The position numbers were made by a program, and so were the translations under genes. DNA of 52,630 nucleotides from an uncultured Clostridia bacterium (GTDB lineage: Bacteria > Bacillota > Clostridia > Oscillospirales > CAG-272), in contig CALCTA010000087.1 of assembly GCA_937893945.1 (NCBI GenBank), forward strand, positions 1 through 52,630, written 5' to 3'. The notes under the pieces were generated by a model, which made no database searches, was not told the origin of the DNA, and saw nothing but the letters and a program-made list of their open reading frames with translations. Shown here one piece after another: positions 9,565 to 18,153 of the stretch (position 1 is its first letter; each line of letters begins with the position of its first letter).

Positions 9565-10341
9565 TCAATAAATTTCGGTTATTCTGCTCGCGTCTCTCAA
9601 TAACACGCGGTTCTTAAAGCGGTAGTAGAAATGCTTTCTGACAATAATGATATTATCGCCGTCCTTACGCGTGGTGAAATAATATCTTCTCTTTTTAGAA
9701 ATACCGCGAGAGAAAAACAGCCCCGGGGAAACTATAACACAAAGTGAGTTTGGCTGTTTTGCTATATCCTTTACCATACCCGCAAAGTAGCTCTCGTCAT
9801 CAAACGCGCTTCTTTTTGCAGGGAAAAATACCGTTACGTTCTTTCCCTTGACTAACGGCCGTGTCCTTTGGGTAGCCTTGCGAGCGCCAAGGAAGGTAAG
9901 CATAAATCCTATGCCCGAAAACAGAAAAACGAAGGGCAGAGCAATAATAAAGGCGGAAGTTGAAATAATAAATACAGCACCCGATTGGATGAGTGAAATG
10001 ATAAAAATGAGTATCCTTATGGTAGTGGAAACGAAGGTGAAACGGCGCACCGCATCAATGATGCCTGCGTATATCCAAAATACTGAGGCGTTCTTTACAG
10101 AGTGGCGAATATAGGAAAAATATTTTTTCTGCGAGAATGCGCCCTCGTCCTTAGCCTGTCGCAAAAATGCGGCTTCTACCTTATTTCTTCTGTGTAAAAG
10201 CTGCCGCGTAGAGCGCTTTTCCCGTTGCAGCTCATTCTTGAGAAAGGCTATCTCGCGATGAAGGCGCATATTTTCGTCGGTAAGCTCGCGTATTCTGTCG
10301 CGGCTCTCACGTTTTGCGATTTTTGCTTTTTTCCTCGACAT
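9565..10341 (-). CDS. Unknown coiled-coil membrane protein leading the addBA operon
   Basis: I do not recognise this 258-residue protein. The N-terminus (about residues 1-65) is highly charged and predicted coiled coil (RIRELTDENMRLHREIAFLK). Two closely spaced hydrophobic segments follow at about 105-125 and 127-155, forming a hairpin in the membrane, then a basic C-terminal domain of about 100 residues (VKGKNVTVFFPAKRSAFDD, then several Tyr/Arg-rich strands). No catalytic motif seen. A strong GGAGGAAG ribosome binding site supports the ATG. It is the first gene after the promoter and only 16 bases upstream of addB, so it is cotranscribed with addBA; whether this reflects a joint function is unknown. 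Confidence 0.75.
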   Translation of the reverse strand: MSRKKAKIAKRESRDRIRELTDENMRLHREIAFLKNELQREKRSTRQLLHRRNKVEAAFLRQAKDEGAFSQKKYFSYIRHSVKNASVFWIYAGIIDAVRRFTFVSTTIRILIFIISLIQSGAVFIISTSAFIIALPFVFLFSGIGFMLTFLGARKATQRTRPLVKGKNVTVFFPAKRSAFDDESYFAGMVKDIAKQPNSLCVIVSPGLFFSRGISKKRRYYFTTRKDGDNIIIVRKHFYYRFKNRVLLRDASRITEIY

Positions 10342-10372
10342 AGCTTCCTCCTTGTATAATATCCTAAATTAT

Positions 10373-10401
10373 ATTATAACAGAATTTTTAGCCAAAAACA
10401 A
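10373..10401 (-). promoter_or_regulatory. Promoter of the unknown gene-addB-addA operon
   Basis: On the minus strand, -35 TTGTTT (10396-10401) and a perfect -10 TATAAT (10373-10378) are separated by 17 bases. It is located 32 bases before the start codon of the first gene. Confidence 0.75.
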
Positions 10402-10516
10402 GGTTTTAACGCATTAAATTTACATTTTAAATTTAAAAATTACAACGTTCCATAAAAAACCAAGTAAATTCAGTTTATGTTAGAAAATTCGTCATAAAAT
10501 CTTCACAAATAAAGGG

Positions 10517-10546
10517 TATAATTAATTTGCAAAAGCTTACTTTGCA
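10517..10546 (+). promoter_or_regulatory. -10 element and direct repeat upstream of htrA
   Basis: A perfect TATAAT (10517-10522) stands about 50 bases before the htrA start, with no good -35 at the right distance, which would fit activator dependence. Two copies of TTTGCA (10526-10531 and 10541-10546) follow, 15 bases apart. The downstream response regulator is a natural candidate controller, but no known operator consensus was recognised. The rest of this 231-base divergent gap is plain AT-rich sequence. Confidence 0.5.
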
Positions 10547-10572
10547 TAAAATTAATATGAAAGGAAACTTTT

Positions 10573-12075
10573 ATGAAGGATTTGGATAAGGATTTCGGAT
10601 TGGAAGGCAATGATCTTTCCGATAATCACGAAAACAAATGCTCCGAGCACAAGGTAATTGATAATGTTCAGGATACTAAAGACGGCGAAGAAGGCATACA
10701 AGCGCGTAAAGAAATCCCTGAAGAAAAGAGCAAAATATTATTCGAGGACCAGAAGGATCTGGCGTCGCAAGAGGAAGGAGCTTATAAAGAAGGGCAAGAT
10801 CCTCAGAAGGAAGGTCAAGGAACTCAAGAAGAAGGGCAAGGAAATAAAGAAAAAGTTGAAAACGATACGGAAAAGTCTCAGTCTGACGTAAATAAGTATT
10901 GTTCTTCCTGCTACACACCTCCTTATTACGTTCCGAACTTTACTGTAAATAGCGATGAGCCCTCGGCACCCGAGAGCAAGGTAAGACGCTCGGACGCGAA
11001 AGGATCATGGAAGATGCTCCTCGTTCTTTCGGCAGTTCTCGTCTGTGTATTTGCCGCATTTCTTCTCGGAGCGCTCTCAAGTGCTTTGTTACCTATAGGC
11101 AATACCGAAGATACCCCTGCCGATCTCGGTGGCGAGGTAATTGAAATAGTTCAGAATACCCCTCAGTTGAACATAACCGAGACGACCGACGGTGAGGCGC
11201 TTTCCTTACCCGAGGTAGTTCAGAAGGTTGGAAACAGCGTTGTTGAAATAAGCACCTCCAGCGTAGTTACAGATAGATTTTTCGGTCAGTACGTTACTAG
11301 TGGCGCGGGAAGCGGTGTCCTTATAACGCAAAGCAATATAGCGGGATATCTGGTAACTAATCATCACGTTATTGAGGGCGCGGAAAAGGTAACCGTAAGG
11401 CTCACCAATAAGGAGGAGTACGAGGCAGAGGTCATAAACAGCACCGCAACGCTTGACCTTGCTATTCTGAGAATAGAAAAAAAGGCTGATGAGAGCTTTA
11501 CAACGGCAAGCATAGGAGATAGCTCTAAGCTGATAGTAGGACAGAAGATAGTAGCTATCGGTAATCCGCTTGGCTCGCTTGGAGGAACGGTTACCGACGG
11601 TATAGTCAGCGCGCTTGACAGAAACGTCAGTATTGACGGAATTTCTATGACACTTCTTCAGCACAACGCGGCTATCAACCCCGGAAACTCAGGCGGCGCA
11701 TTGTTTGATATGGCAGGCAACCTTGTTGGAATTGTCAACGCAAAGAAATTTAATACAGGAATAGAGGGACTTGGATTTGCGATACCGGTAAATATCGCGT
11801 TTGAGTATTTTAAGGGAGTGATGAACTCTTCTTCTATAGGAGCAACCGTTGATTACGGCTATAATTCTCAGCACATATACGGTGTCTATGTGGTTTCTGT
11901 AACGGAAAACAGCGAGTTTAAGCTGAACGACCGTATTGTAAAAATAAACGATACCGATATAAATACCCTTAACGACTATTATGCGACCGTTGACGAGCTT
12001 AAGGTGGGGGATACGGTCAAAGTAACGATAGTACGAAGAAATATTGAAGTCGTGCTGAATATAACCTTACAATAA
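10573..12075 (+). CDS. HtrA/DegP-type membrane-anchored serine protease
   Basis: This protein degrades or refolds misfolded proteins on the outer face of the membrane. Order of parts in 500 residues: an acidic, Gln/Glu/Gly-repetitive cytoplasmic arm (about 1-140) with a CSSC pair at 110-113, one membrane anchor (about 147-174), a trypsin-like domain (about 210-410) and one C-terminal PDZ domain (about 420-498). The catalytic triad is intact: His265 in TNHHVI, Asp295 in TLDLAIL, Ser373 in PGNSGGAL. GGAAAC precedes the ATG. The response regulator and kinase genes follow within 25 and 30 bases, an arrangement like the CssRS secretion-stress system that controls htrA in Bacillus. The repetitive acidic arm is unusual in length. 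The family is certain; the specific substrate is not known. Confidence 0.93.
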   Translation: MKDLDKDFGLEGNDLSDNHENKCSEHKVIDNVQDTKDGEEGIQARKEIPEEKSKILFEDQKDLASQEEGAYKEGQDPQKEGQGTQEEGQGNKEKVENDTEKSQSDVNKYCSSCYTPPYYVPNFTVNSDEPSAPESKVRRSDAKGSWKMLLVLSAVLVCVFAAFLLGALSSALLPIGNTEDTPADLGGEVIEIVQNTPQLNITETTDGEALSLPEVVQKVGNSVVEISTSSVVTDRFFGQYVTSGAGSGVLITQSNIAGYLVTNHHVIEGAEKVTVRLTNKEEYEAEVINSTATLDLAILRIEKKADESFTTASIGDSSKLIVGQKIVAIGNPLGSLGGTVTDGIVSALDRNVSIDGISMTLLQHNAAINPGNSGGALFDMAGNLVGIVNAKKFNTGIEGLGFAIPVNIAFEYFKGVMNSSSIGATVDYGYNSQHIYGVYVVSVTENSEFKLNDRIVKINDTDINTLNDYYATVDELKVGDTVKVTIVRRNIEVVLNITLQ

Positions 12076-12099
12076 AATTTCATCTTACGAGGAGAAAAA

Positions 12100-12789
12100 A
12101 TGTATCACATACTTGTTGTTGATGACGAACCGAGAATTCGTTCAATAATAAAAAAATACGCAGAATTTGAGGGCTATACCGTAACCGAGGCGGCAGACGG
12201 TATGGAGGCAGTTCACTTTTGCAGAAGCGCTGAGTTTGACATAATCATTATGGATATCATGATGCCCGAGCTTGACGGTTTTTCGGCTTGCCGCGAGATA
12301 AGAAAAATATCTCAGACTCCTATTATTATGCTCTCTGCGCGAGGCGAGGAGTACGATAAGATAAACGGCTTTGAGCTTGGCATAGACGACTACGTCGTCA
12401 AACCGTTCTCGCCCAAAGAGCTTATGCTTCGCATTGACGCGGTCATGAAGCGCACAAAGAGAGCTGCTGACGGCGGCGTTAAAAAGGAAAATGTCATCGT
12501 TACTCTTGACGATGGCGGACTTCGCGCCGACATTACTGCTCGTCTGGTGTTTATTGACGGAGAAAGAGTCGAGATGTCGCCTAAGGAATACGATCTTTTC
12601 TTCTATATGCTGCAGAACAGAAATATAGCTATCTCCCGTGAGAAATTCATAAGCGACGTATGGGGCTACGATTTCTTTGGCGACGTTCGTACCCTTGACA
12701 CGCATATCAAGCTTCTCAGAAAGAGTCTCGGAAGATATGCTAACCTTATCGTTACTCTCAGAGGAGTAGGATATCGCTTTGAGGGCTGA
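12100..12789 (+). CDS. OmpR/PhoB-family response regulator
   Basis: A 229-residue two-component regulator: receiver domain (residues 1-115) with acidic pocket DDE at 8-10, phosphorylation site Asp52 in IMDIMMPELDG and conserved Lys101 in VVKPFSP; then a winged-helix DNA-binding domain (about 130-229) ending in the typical TLRGVGYRFEG. GAGGAG lies before the ATG. It is between the HtrA protease and the sensor kinase genes, which are surely its functional partners; by analogy with CssR it may activate htrA under secretion or envelope stress. That regulatory link is inferred from gene order only. Confidence 0.95.
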   Translation: MYHILVVDDEPRIRSIIKKYAEFEGYTVTEAADGMEAVHFCRSAEFDIIIMDIMMPELDGFSACREIRKISQTPIIMLSARGEEYDKINGFELGIDDYVVKPFSPKELMLRIDAVMKRTKRAADGGVKKENVIVTLDDGGLRADITARLVFIDGERVEMSPKEYDLFFYMLQNRNIAISREKFISDVWGYDFFGDVRTLDTHIKLLRKSLGRYANLIVTLRGVGYRFEG

Positions 12790-12819
12790 TAAAAAATAGA
12801 GCTTTTAAGGAGGAGGACA

Positions 12820-14373
12820 ATGGACGTCAACGAAATAAAGACACCGAAAAAGCGCAGACGCGTCGGCATCAAGTGGAAGATGTTTATGATCCTTTTCCTG
12901 TTTGTATTTGCGTTTGCATTTTGCATCTGGATCTTTGAGGTCCAGATGCTGCACTATTTCTATCAGGTAGCTAAATTCAATGAGCTTGACAACGTTTCGG
13001 AGAGCCTTGCGATCTCTTTGGGAGACGACGCTGAAACTATGAGGGTAGCAGACGATTACGCCACTGAGTATTACAGCGATATATGGGTTTACAGAATTGA
13101 AGGCGGAAATTTTGCCAACGCCTCTAAAATAGCCTTTGAAGAAGGAATGAAGGACTCGCTTGGATATTTCATAGAACCTAATTTTGGCAATATGTATGCT
13201 TCTGCTAAGGAAAACAGAGGAAGATATATAGCGCTCGTGCCTATGAATAATTTCAAGGATTCATATTTTCACTTTGAGGTAATAAAGGACAATATGGGCG
13301 AGCCGCGCTCATACCCATTTGTTATAGGCAATATGAGAAAGCTCAACACCGTATTTACAGAGATATTCGAGCAAGACGGTGTTGAATACGTAATATTTCA
13401 ACGGACAAACATAACCCCCCTAGGCGTAATGATAAGCACTCTTGAAAATCAAGTAGTATTTATAGGCACAATTTTGATAATCTTTACGCTGATACTCGCG
13501 GCTATAATGTCAAAGCTTATCACAAAGCCGCTTGAGCAGGTTACAGAAGCTGCCAAGAGCCTTGCGGTAGGAAAATACAACACAGAGTTTAAGGGGCACG
13601 GATACCGTGAAATAGACGAGCTTTCTGATACTCTGAACTATGCCGCAAACGAGCTTTCCAAGAATGATCGCTTGCAAAAGGAGCTTCTCTCTAACATTTC
13701 TCACGACCTTCGTACACCGCTTACTATGATAAAGGGGTATAGTGAGGTAATGCGCGATATTCCCGAAGAAAATACACCCGAGAACGTGCAGGTCATTATA
13801 GACGAGACCACTCGACTTACAGATCTCGTAAACGACATTCTCGATCTTTCAAAGATACAGTCAGGCGCGAGACTTGCTGAAATGCGTGAGTTCTGTCTTA
13901 CCGAGGTTGTCAGGGATACGATGTTCAGATATGAGAAACTGACTATGCAGGACGGATATAAGATAGAGTTCAAGGCTGAGGCCGATGCTTACGTAATAGC
14001 CGACAGCACTATGATACTTCAGGTGGTATATAATCTTATCAATAACGCTATAAACTATACGGGAGAGGATAAGTACGTATCTGTCGTGCAGAGCGTCCAA
14101 AAGGATTCGGTTCGCATCAGCGTTACCGATACGGGAGAGGGAATCTCCGAGGAGGAAATACCGCTTATCTGGGAGAGATACTATAAGATAGACAAGGTCC
14201 ACAAGCGCGCAACTGTCGGTACGGGACTAGGACTTTCTATAGTCAAGGAAATACTGGAGATACACAACGCCACCTACGGAGTTTCAAGCACGCTTGGCAA
14301 GGGTTCTACCTTCTGGTTTGAGCTCAAGACCTCGGACAGTCAGGAATATAAGGCAGAGGTCGTAGATATTTGA
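12820..14373 (+). CDS. HAMP-domain sensor histidine kinase
   Basis: The cognate kinase of the preceding regulator, 517 residues. It has a basic N-terminus, a first membrane segment (about 22-45), an extracytoplasmic sensor region of about 160 residues without cysteines, a second membrane segment (about 211-230), a HAMP linker, a HisKA domain with phospho-acceptor His295 in SNISHDLRTP, and a HATPase domain with DTGEGI and GTGLGLSIVKEI. AAGGAGGAGG precedes the ATG. The domain order matches CssS/PhoR-like kinases; the sensed signal cannot be read from sequence. Confidence 0.95.
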   Translation: MDVNEIKTPKKRRRVGIKWKMFMILFLFVFAFAFCIWIFEVQMLHYFYQVAKFNELDNVSESLAISLGDDAETMRVADDYATEYYSDIWVYRIEGGNFANASKIAFEEGMKDSLGYFIEPNFGNMYASAKENRGRYIALVPMNNFKDSYFHFEVIKDNMGEPRSYPFVIGNMRKLNTVFTEIFEQDGVEYVIFQRTNITPLGVMISTLENQVVFIGTILIIFTLILAAIMSKLITKPLEQVTEAAKSLAVGKYNTEFKGHGYREIDELSDTLNYAANELSKNDRLQKELLSNISHDLRTPLTMIKGYSEVMRDIPEENTPENVQVIIDETTRLTDLVNDILDLSKIQSGARLAEMREFCLTEVVRDTMFRYEKLTMQDGYKIEFKAEADAYVIADSTMILQVVYNLINNAINYTGEDKYVSVVQSVQKDSVRISVTDTGEGISEEEIPLIWERYYKIDKVHKRATVGTGLGLSIVKEILEIHNATYGVSSTLGKGSTFWFELKTSDSQEYKAEVVDI

Positions 14374-14389
14374 TTAGGCAGGAAAGAAT

Positions 14390-15241
14390 ATGTTGACTTT
14401 TAAGAATAAAACAGTTGAAGAATCACTCGTATGTCCGATATGCAAAAGCCGTATGGAGATAATTTACGAGAACAGCGGCAGGCTTCAGTGTAAAGGGCCG
14501 AGAACACACTCCTACGACTTTGCGTCGGGCGGGTACGTAAATCTCGGAGCGCCCGTACAGAGCGGCGGTGGAGATTCAAAGCAAGCAGTAAGGGCGAGAA
14601 GCGATTTTCTCAACACGGGTTACTACGAGCCTATAGCAAATAAGCTTTGTGCCTTACTGTCGGAATATCTTTCTACAGATTCACTCGTGGTGGATGCAGG
14701 CTGCGGTGAGGGATATTATTCCGAGCGCATAGCGGCAGACGGATATTCTCTTGCGGGCTTTGATCTTTCTAAATTTGCGGCGGATGCCGCCGCCAAGAGA
14801 GCTAAAGCGCAGGGAAGAGCCAATGCACTTTTCGGTGTTGCAAGCGTTTTTTCGCTCCCACTCGCTGATTTTTCTACTGATGCGATAGTAAACATTTTTG
14901 CTCCGTGCGCGGAAAAAGAATACGCCCGTGTGCTTAAGGACGGTGCCTTGCTTTTCGTTGTAGCCGCAGGCCCTGACCATTTGCTCGGACTGAAAAAAGC
15001 GATATACAGTGAGATACACAGAAACGACGTCAGAGCGGATATGCCGACAGAGATGAAGCTGATACGTAGCGAGCGGCTTTCCTATACCATCACAGTTAAC
15101 GGCAACGAGAGCATTAAGAATTTATTTGCGATGACACCGTACTATTGGAAGACATCGCAAAGCGACGTTCAGAAGCTTGAGGCGCTTGAAAGCTTGGAGA
15201 CCGAAATAGATATCAACTTTGAAGTTTATCAGAAAATATGA
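14390..15241 (+). CDS. rlmA: RlmA-type 23S rRNA (guanine-N1)-methyltransferase
   Basis: A 283-residue SAM-dependent methyltransferase resembling RlmA/TlrB, which methylate N1 of a guanine in helix 35 of 23S rRNA. An N-terminal zinc-binding module is visible (CPICKS at about 16-21, then CKGPRTH), followed by the family phrase YVNLGAPVQSGGGDS and the methyltransferase loop VVDAGCGEGYY. The C-terminal MTPYYWK also fits the family. It begins 16 bases after the kinase gene with AGGAAAG upstream. Members can either be housekeeping or give macrolide resistance; nothing here indicates resistance, so the housekeeping role is more likely. Confidence 0.88.
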   Translation: MLTFKNKTVEESLVCPICKSRMEIIYENSGRLQCKGPRTHSYDFASGGYVNLGAPVQSGGGDSKQAVRARSDFLNTGYYEPIANKLCALLSEYLSTDSLVVDAGCGEGYYSERIAADGYSLAGFDLSKFAADAAAKRAKAQGRANALFGVASVFSLPLADFSTDAIVNIFAPCAEKEYARVLKDGALLFVVAAGPDHLLGLKKAIYSEIHRNDVRADMPTEMKLIRSERLSYTITVNGNESIKNLFAMTPYYWKTSQSDVQKLEALESLETEIDINFEVYQKI

Positions 15242-15251
15242 GGACATTGAA

Positions 15252-15998
15252 ATGAAAAATCCCGAAATTTCTCTTATAATCCCTATGTATAACGAAAGCA
15301 GTATCATAAAGGATACCGCCAACACTCTCCACGAATATATGAGCAAGACTTTTGAAAGCTACGAGATCCTTTTCTCTGACGACGGATCTAAGGACGGCTG
15401 TGGAGATATAGTAAGAGCTATGGAGCTTCCGGGCGTTCGTGTAGTGGGCTACGAGCAGAATCACGGTAAGGGCTGCGCTGTAAGAACTGCTATGCTTGAG
15501 GCTTGCGGAGATATAGTTATGTTTACCGATGCTGACCTCGCGTACGGCACGGAGGTTATAAAAAGAGCGTACGACGAGCTTAGGTCAAGGCCCGAGGCGT
15601 CAATGCTTATCGGATCGAGAAATCTATCCAAGGACGGATATGAGGGATATACAGCACTCAGAAAGCTGATGTCGAAGGTCTATATCAGAATACTCGGACT
15701 GATCGGAGGTTTTAAACTTTCTGACTCTCAGTGCGGCTGTAAGGCATTCAGAGGAGATGCGGCAAAGGCTATATTCACTCTTTGTAAGGTTGACGGATTT
15801 GCTTTTGACTTTGAGAGCATTATGTGGGCGCAAAAGCTTGAGTATAAGATAGCAGAGATGCCTGTAAAGATAATAAATCACAGAGAATCTACAGTACATA
15901 TTTTAAGAGACAGCGTCAGAATGCTCAGAGACCTGCTCAGAATAAGAAAAAGTGTAAACAAAGAGTTCAAATCTATGAGTAAAATAACGAGGGAATAA
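15252..15998 (+). CDS. Family 2 glycosyltransferase, dolichyl-phosphate-sugar synthase-like
   Basis: A 248-residue GT-A fold transferase. It shows the opening LIIPMYNES, nucleotide-sugar motif SDDGSKDG, the metal-binding DADLAYG in place of the usual DxD, and the acceptor region SDSQCGCKAFRG typical of DPM1/ALG5-like enzymes that load a sugar onto a polyprenyl phosphate. No C-terminal membrane helices are present, so it is a cytosolic or peripheral enzyme. An in-frame ATG 33 bases upstream exists inside rlmA, but GAGG sits at the right distance only before the ATG chosen here. The sugar and lipid acceptor are unknown. Confidence 0.85.
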   Translation: MKNPEISLIIPMYNESSIIKDTANTLHEYMSKTFESYEILFSDDGSKDGCGDIVRAMELPGVRVVGYEQNHGKGCAVRTAMLEACGDIVMFTDADLAYGTEVIKRAYDELRSRPEASMLIGSRNLSKDGYEGYTALRKLMSKVYIRILGLIGGFKLSDSQCGCKAFRGDAAKAIFTLCKVDGFAFDFESIMWAQKLEYKIAEMPVKIINHRESTVHILRDSVRMLRDLLRIRKSVNKEFKSMSKITRE

Positions 15999-15999
15999 T

Positions 16000-16536
16000 A
16001 TGGAATTTTCAAGATTACTTGAGGAGCGCAGAAGCATAAGAGCTTACGCAAAGGGAACGGAAATTAGCCGTGAGGAGATAGAGCAGATGATATACGCCGC
16101 TCAGCAAGCGCCCTCGTGGAAAAATTCTCAGACGGGTAGATATTACGTTGTACTCTCAAAGGATATGGCAGAGGCCCTCAGAATTACATGCCTACCTGAT
16201 TTTAACCGCGACAGAACCGAGCATGCCGCTTATATAGTAACTACCTTTAAGAGAGGATTTGTGGGATTTACCTCTGACGGAAAGCCTACCGACTCTCTTG
16301 GAGACGGATGGGGAGCTTACGACCTTGGTTTGCAGAACGAAAATCTTCTGCTTAAAGCAAGAGAGCTCGGTTATGATACACTCATAATGGGACTTCGTGA
16401 TGAAGCGAGAATAAGAGAGATGCTTTCTATTCCGCAGGATGAGATAATGGTAGCGGTTATCGCTATCGGAAAGCGAGTATCAGATCCTATCAAGCCTGCA
16501 AGAAAACCTGTAGATGAAATAGTAAAATTCTTTTAA
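16000..16536 (+). CDS. Nitroreductase-family flavoprotein
   Basis: A 178-residue FMN-binding nitroreductase-like oxidoreductase. The N-terminal RRSIRAYAKG (the FMN phosphate-contacting RRSxR motif), APSWKNSQTGRYYVV, and the C-terminal GLRDEARIREML and KPARKPVDEIVKFF are the typical landmarks. It begins 1 base after the glycosyltransferase stop, with GAGGGAATA upstream. Short length places it among the minimal nitroreductases that reduce diverse electrophiles; the physiological substrate cannot be told. It is the last gene of the htrA unit before a terminator. Confidence 0.9.
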   Translation: MEFSRLLEERRSIRAYAKGTEISREEIEQMIYAAQQAPSWKNSQTGRYYVVLSKDMAEALRITCLPDFNRDRTEHAAYIVTTFKRGFVGFTSDGKPTDSLGDGWGAYDLGLQNENLLLKARELGYDTLIMGLRDEARIREMLSIPQDEIMVAVIAIGKRVSDPIKPARKPVDEIVKFF

Positions 16537-16542
16537 ACGCAG

Positions 16543-16573
16543 AAAAACACCGATCATTGATCGGTGTTTTTTG
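16543..16573. terminator. Bidirectional terminator after nitroreductase and DUF1846 genes
   Basis: A near-perfect palindrome CACCGATCATTGATCGGTG (16548-16566) is flanked by AAAAA on the left and TTTTTT on the right, between two convergent genes. Confidence 0.92.
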
Positions 16574-16582
16574 TGTATTTGA

Positions 16583-18064
16583 TCACTTGTGATAAAGCTT
16601 TTTTGTAGCATAAACAGGTTCGCAGGTAAGATTAAGTCCAAGCTTGCGATATACGTTGCTATCCACTCCAGAGGGAATAACGGTTATGTGCGCCTGACAG
16701 CCCTTAAGCTTGGGAAGCTGCTCCATTGCCTTTGCCGCAAGCTCACTCGTGGTCGCGGAAATAGAAAGCGCTATGAGTATCTCGTCGGCATGGAGTCTCG
16801 GGTTGTGATTGCCAAGGTTGTCTATCTTAAGTCTCTGTATCGGCTCAATTACCTCGAGAGGAAGGAGCAGATAGTCCTCGTCAATATCTCCAAGCTTTTT
16901 AAGAGCGTTAAGCAGTGCCGCCGCAGAGGGCCCCATAAGCTTAGAGGTCTTACCCGTAACTATGCTTCCGTCGGGAAGCTCTATCGCCAGAGCCGGCTCA
17001 CCGGTTCTTTCGGCTTTTTCAAGCGCAGGCGCAACTACCTTGCGATAGCTTGTGTCAATGTCGACCTGCTTCATAATAAGCTCTGCCTTATATACCTCGT
17101 CTGCATCCGCGTTGCCATTTCTCTTTCGGCAGAGTGTGTCGTAGTAGCGACGGATTATCTCCATTTTGGAGGCATCACAGACTACTTTGTCGTCGGTAAT
17201 GCAATATCCCGCCATATTTACGCCCATATCCGTAGGAGACTTGTAAGGACATTCGCCGTATATCTTCTCAAAAATATCCTTGAGAACGGGATATATCTCA
17301 ATATCTCTGTTATAGTTGACTGCAAGAGTACCTGTGCTTTCCAAGTGGAACGGGTCGATCATATTTACGTCGTGAAGATCAATGGTCGCCGCCTCGTAAG
17401 CCATATTAACGGGGTGCTTAAGAGGAATATTCCAGATAGGGAAGGTCTCAAACTTAGCGTATCCTGCCTTTATTCCGCGCTTGTGGTCGTGATAGAGCTG
17501 AGAGAGACAGGTAGCCATCTTGCCGCTTCCCGGACCGGGAGCAGTGATAACGACGAGAGAGTGGGTAGTTTCAATATATTCGTTTCTTCCGTAGCCGTCA
17601 TCACTGACGATCTTCTGAAGATTTGAGGGATAGCCTTCAATGGGATAATGACGATATACCTTTATTCCTAAGTTCGCAAGACGCTTGATAAAGAGGTCAA
17701 CTGAGGGCTGATTCATATACTGTGTGATAACTACACCACCGACGAGCAGACCTATCTCGTTGAATGCATCTATCATTCTGAGGGTATCCATATCGTAGGA
17801 GATACCAAGGTCGCCTCTGATTTTATTCTGCTCAATAGAAGCCGCCGAAACGACTACGATGACCTCAGCGTCATCCTTCATCTTGAGTAGCATTTTTATC
17901 TTACTGTCAGGACGAAATCCGGGAAGAACCCTTGATGCGTGATAGTCGTCAAAGAGCTTACCGCCAAACTCAAGGTAAAGCTTGCCGCCAAAGCTTGAAA
18001 TACGCTCCTGTATCCTCTCGGACTGGAGCTCTATATATTTGTCATTATCAAAACCGATATTCAT
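16583..18064 (-). CDS. DUF1846 (UPF0371) family protein
   Basis: A 493-residue member of the DUF1846/UPF0371 family, widespread in Firmicutes and of unknown activity. Visible features are the opening NIGFDNDKYIELQSERI, a glycine-rich loop APGPGSGKM resembling a phosphate-binding loop, and conserved GYPSNLQKIVSDDGYGRN and LHADEILIALSISA. A GTG four codons upstream could also be a start, but GAGG is spaced 6 bases before the chosen ATG. It has its own promoter and lies downstream of trxB on the same strand. Soluble, with no signal or membrane segments. Confidence 0.9.
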   Translation of the reverse strand: MNIGFDNDKYIELQSERIQERISSFGGKLYLEFGGKLFDDYHASRVLPGFRPDSKIKMLLKMKDDAEVIVVVSAASIEQNKIRGDLGISYDMDTLRMIDAFNEIGLLVGGVVITQYMNQPSVDLFIKRLANLGIKVYRHYPIEGYPSNLQKIVSDDGYGRNEYIETTHSLVVITAPGPGSGKMATCLSQLYHDHKRGIKAGYAKFETFPIWNIPLKHPVNMAYEAATIDLHDVNMIDPFHLESTGTLAVNYNRDIEIYPVLKDIFEKIYGECPYKSPTDMGVNMAGYCITDDKVVCDASKMEIIRRYYDTLCRKRNGNADADEVYKAELIMKQVDIDTSYRKVVAPALEKAERTGEPALAIELPDGSIVTGKTSKLMGPSAAALLNALKKLGDIDEDYLLLPLEVIEPIQRLKIDNLGNHNPRLHADEILIALSISATTSELAAKAMEQLPKLKGCQAHITVIPSGVDSNVYRKLGLNLTCEPVYATKKLYHK

Positions 18065-18098
18065 TACAGACCTCACGAATAAAATAAACTACCTTAAT

Positions 18099-18127
18099 AT
18101 TGTAATACAAAACCAAGATTTTTTCAA
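18099..18127 (-). promoter_or_regulatory. Promoter of the DUF1846 gene
   Basis: Minus strand: -35 TTGAAA (18122-18127), 17-base spacer, -10 TACAAT (18099-18104), 35 bases before the start codon. Confidence 0.75.
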
Positions 18128-18153
18128 TATGTTTTTTATAAAAAAAGCAAAAT

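Noticed and set aside
10526..10546. TTTGCA direct repeat before htrA as a defined response-regulator box
   Set aside because: The 15-base spacing is not the 10-11 base step usual for OmpR-type regulators and no known consensus fits; kept only as a note in the promoter entry.
16589..17626. A 345-codon plus-strand frame opposite the DUF1846 gene
   Set aside because: The DUF1846 family match on the minus strand is clear, and this frame has no recognised motif.
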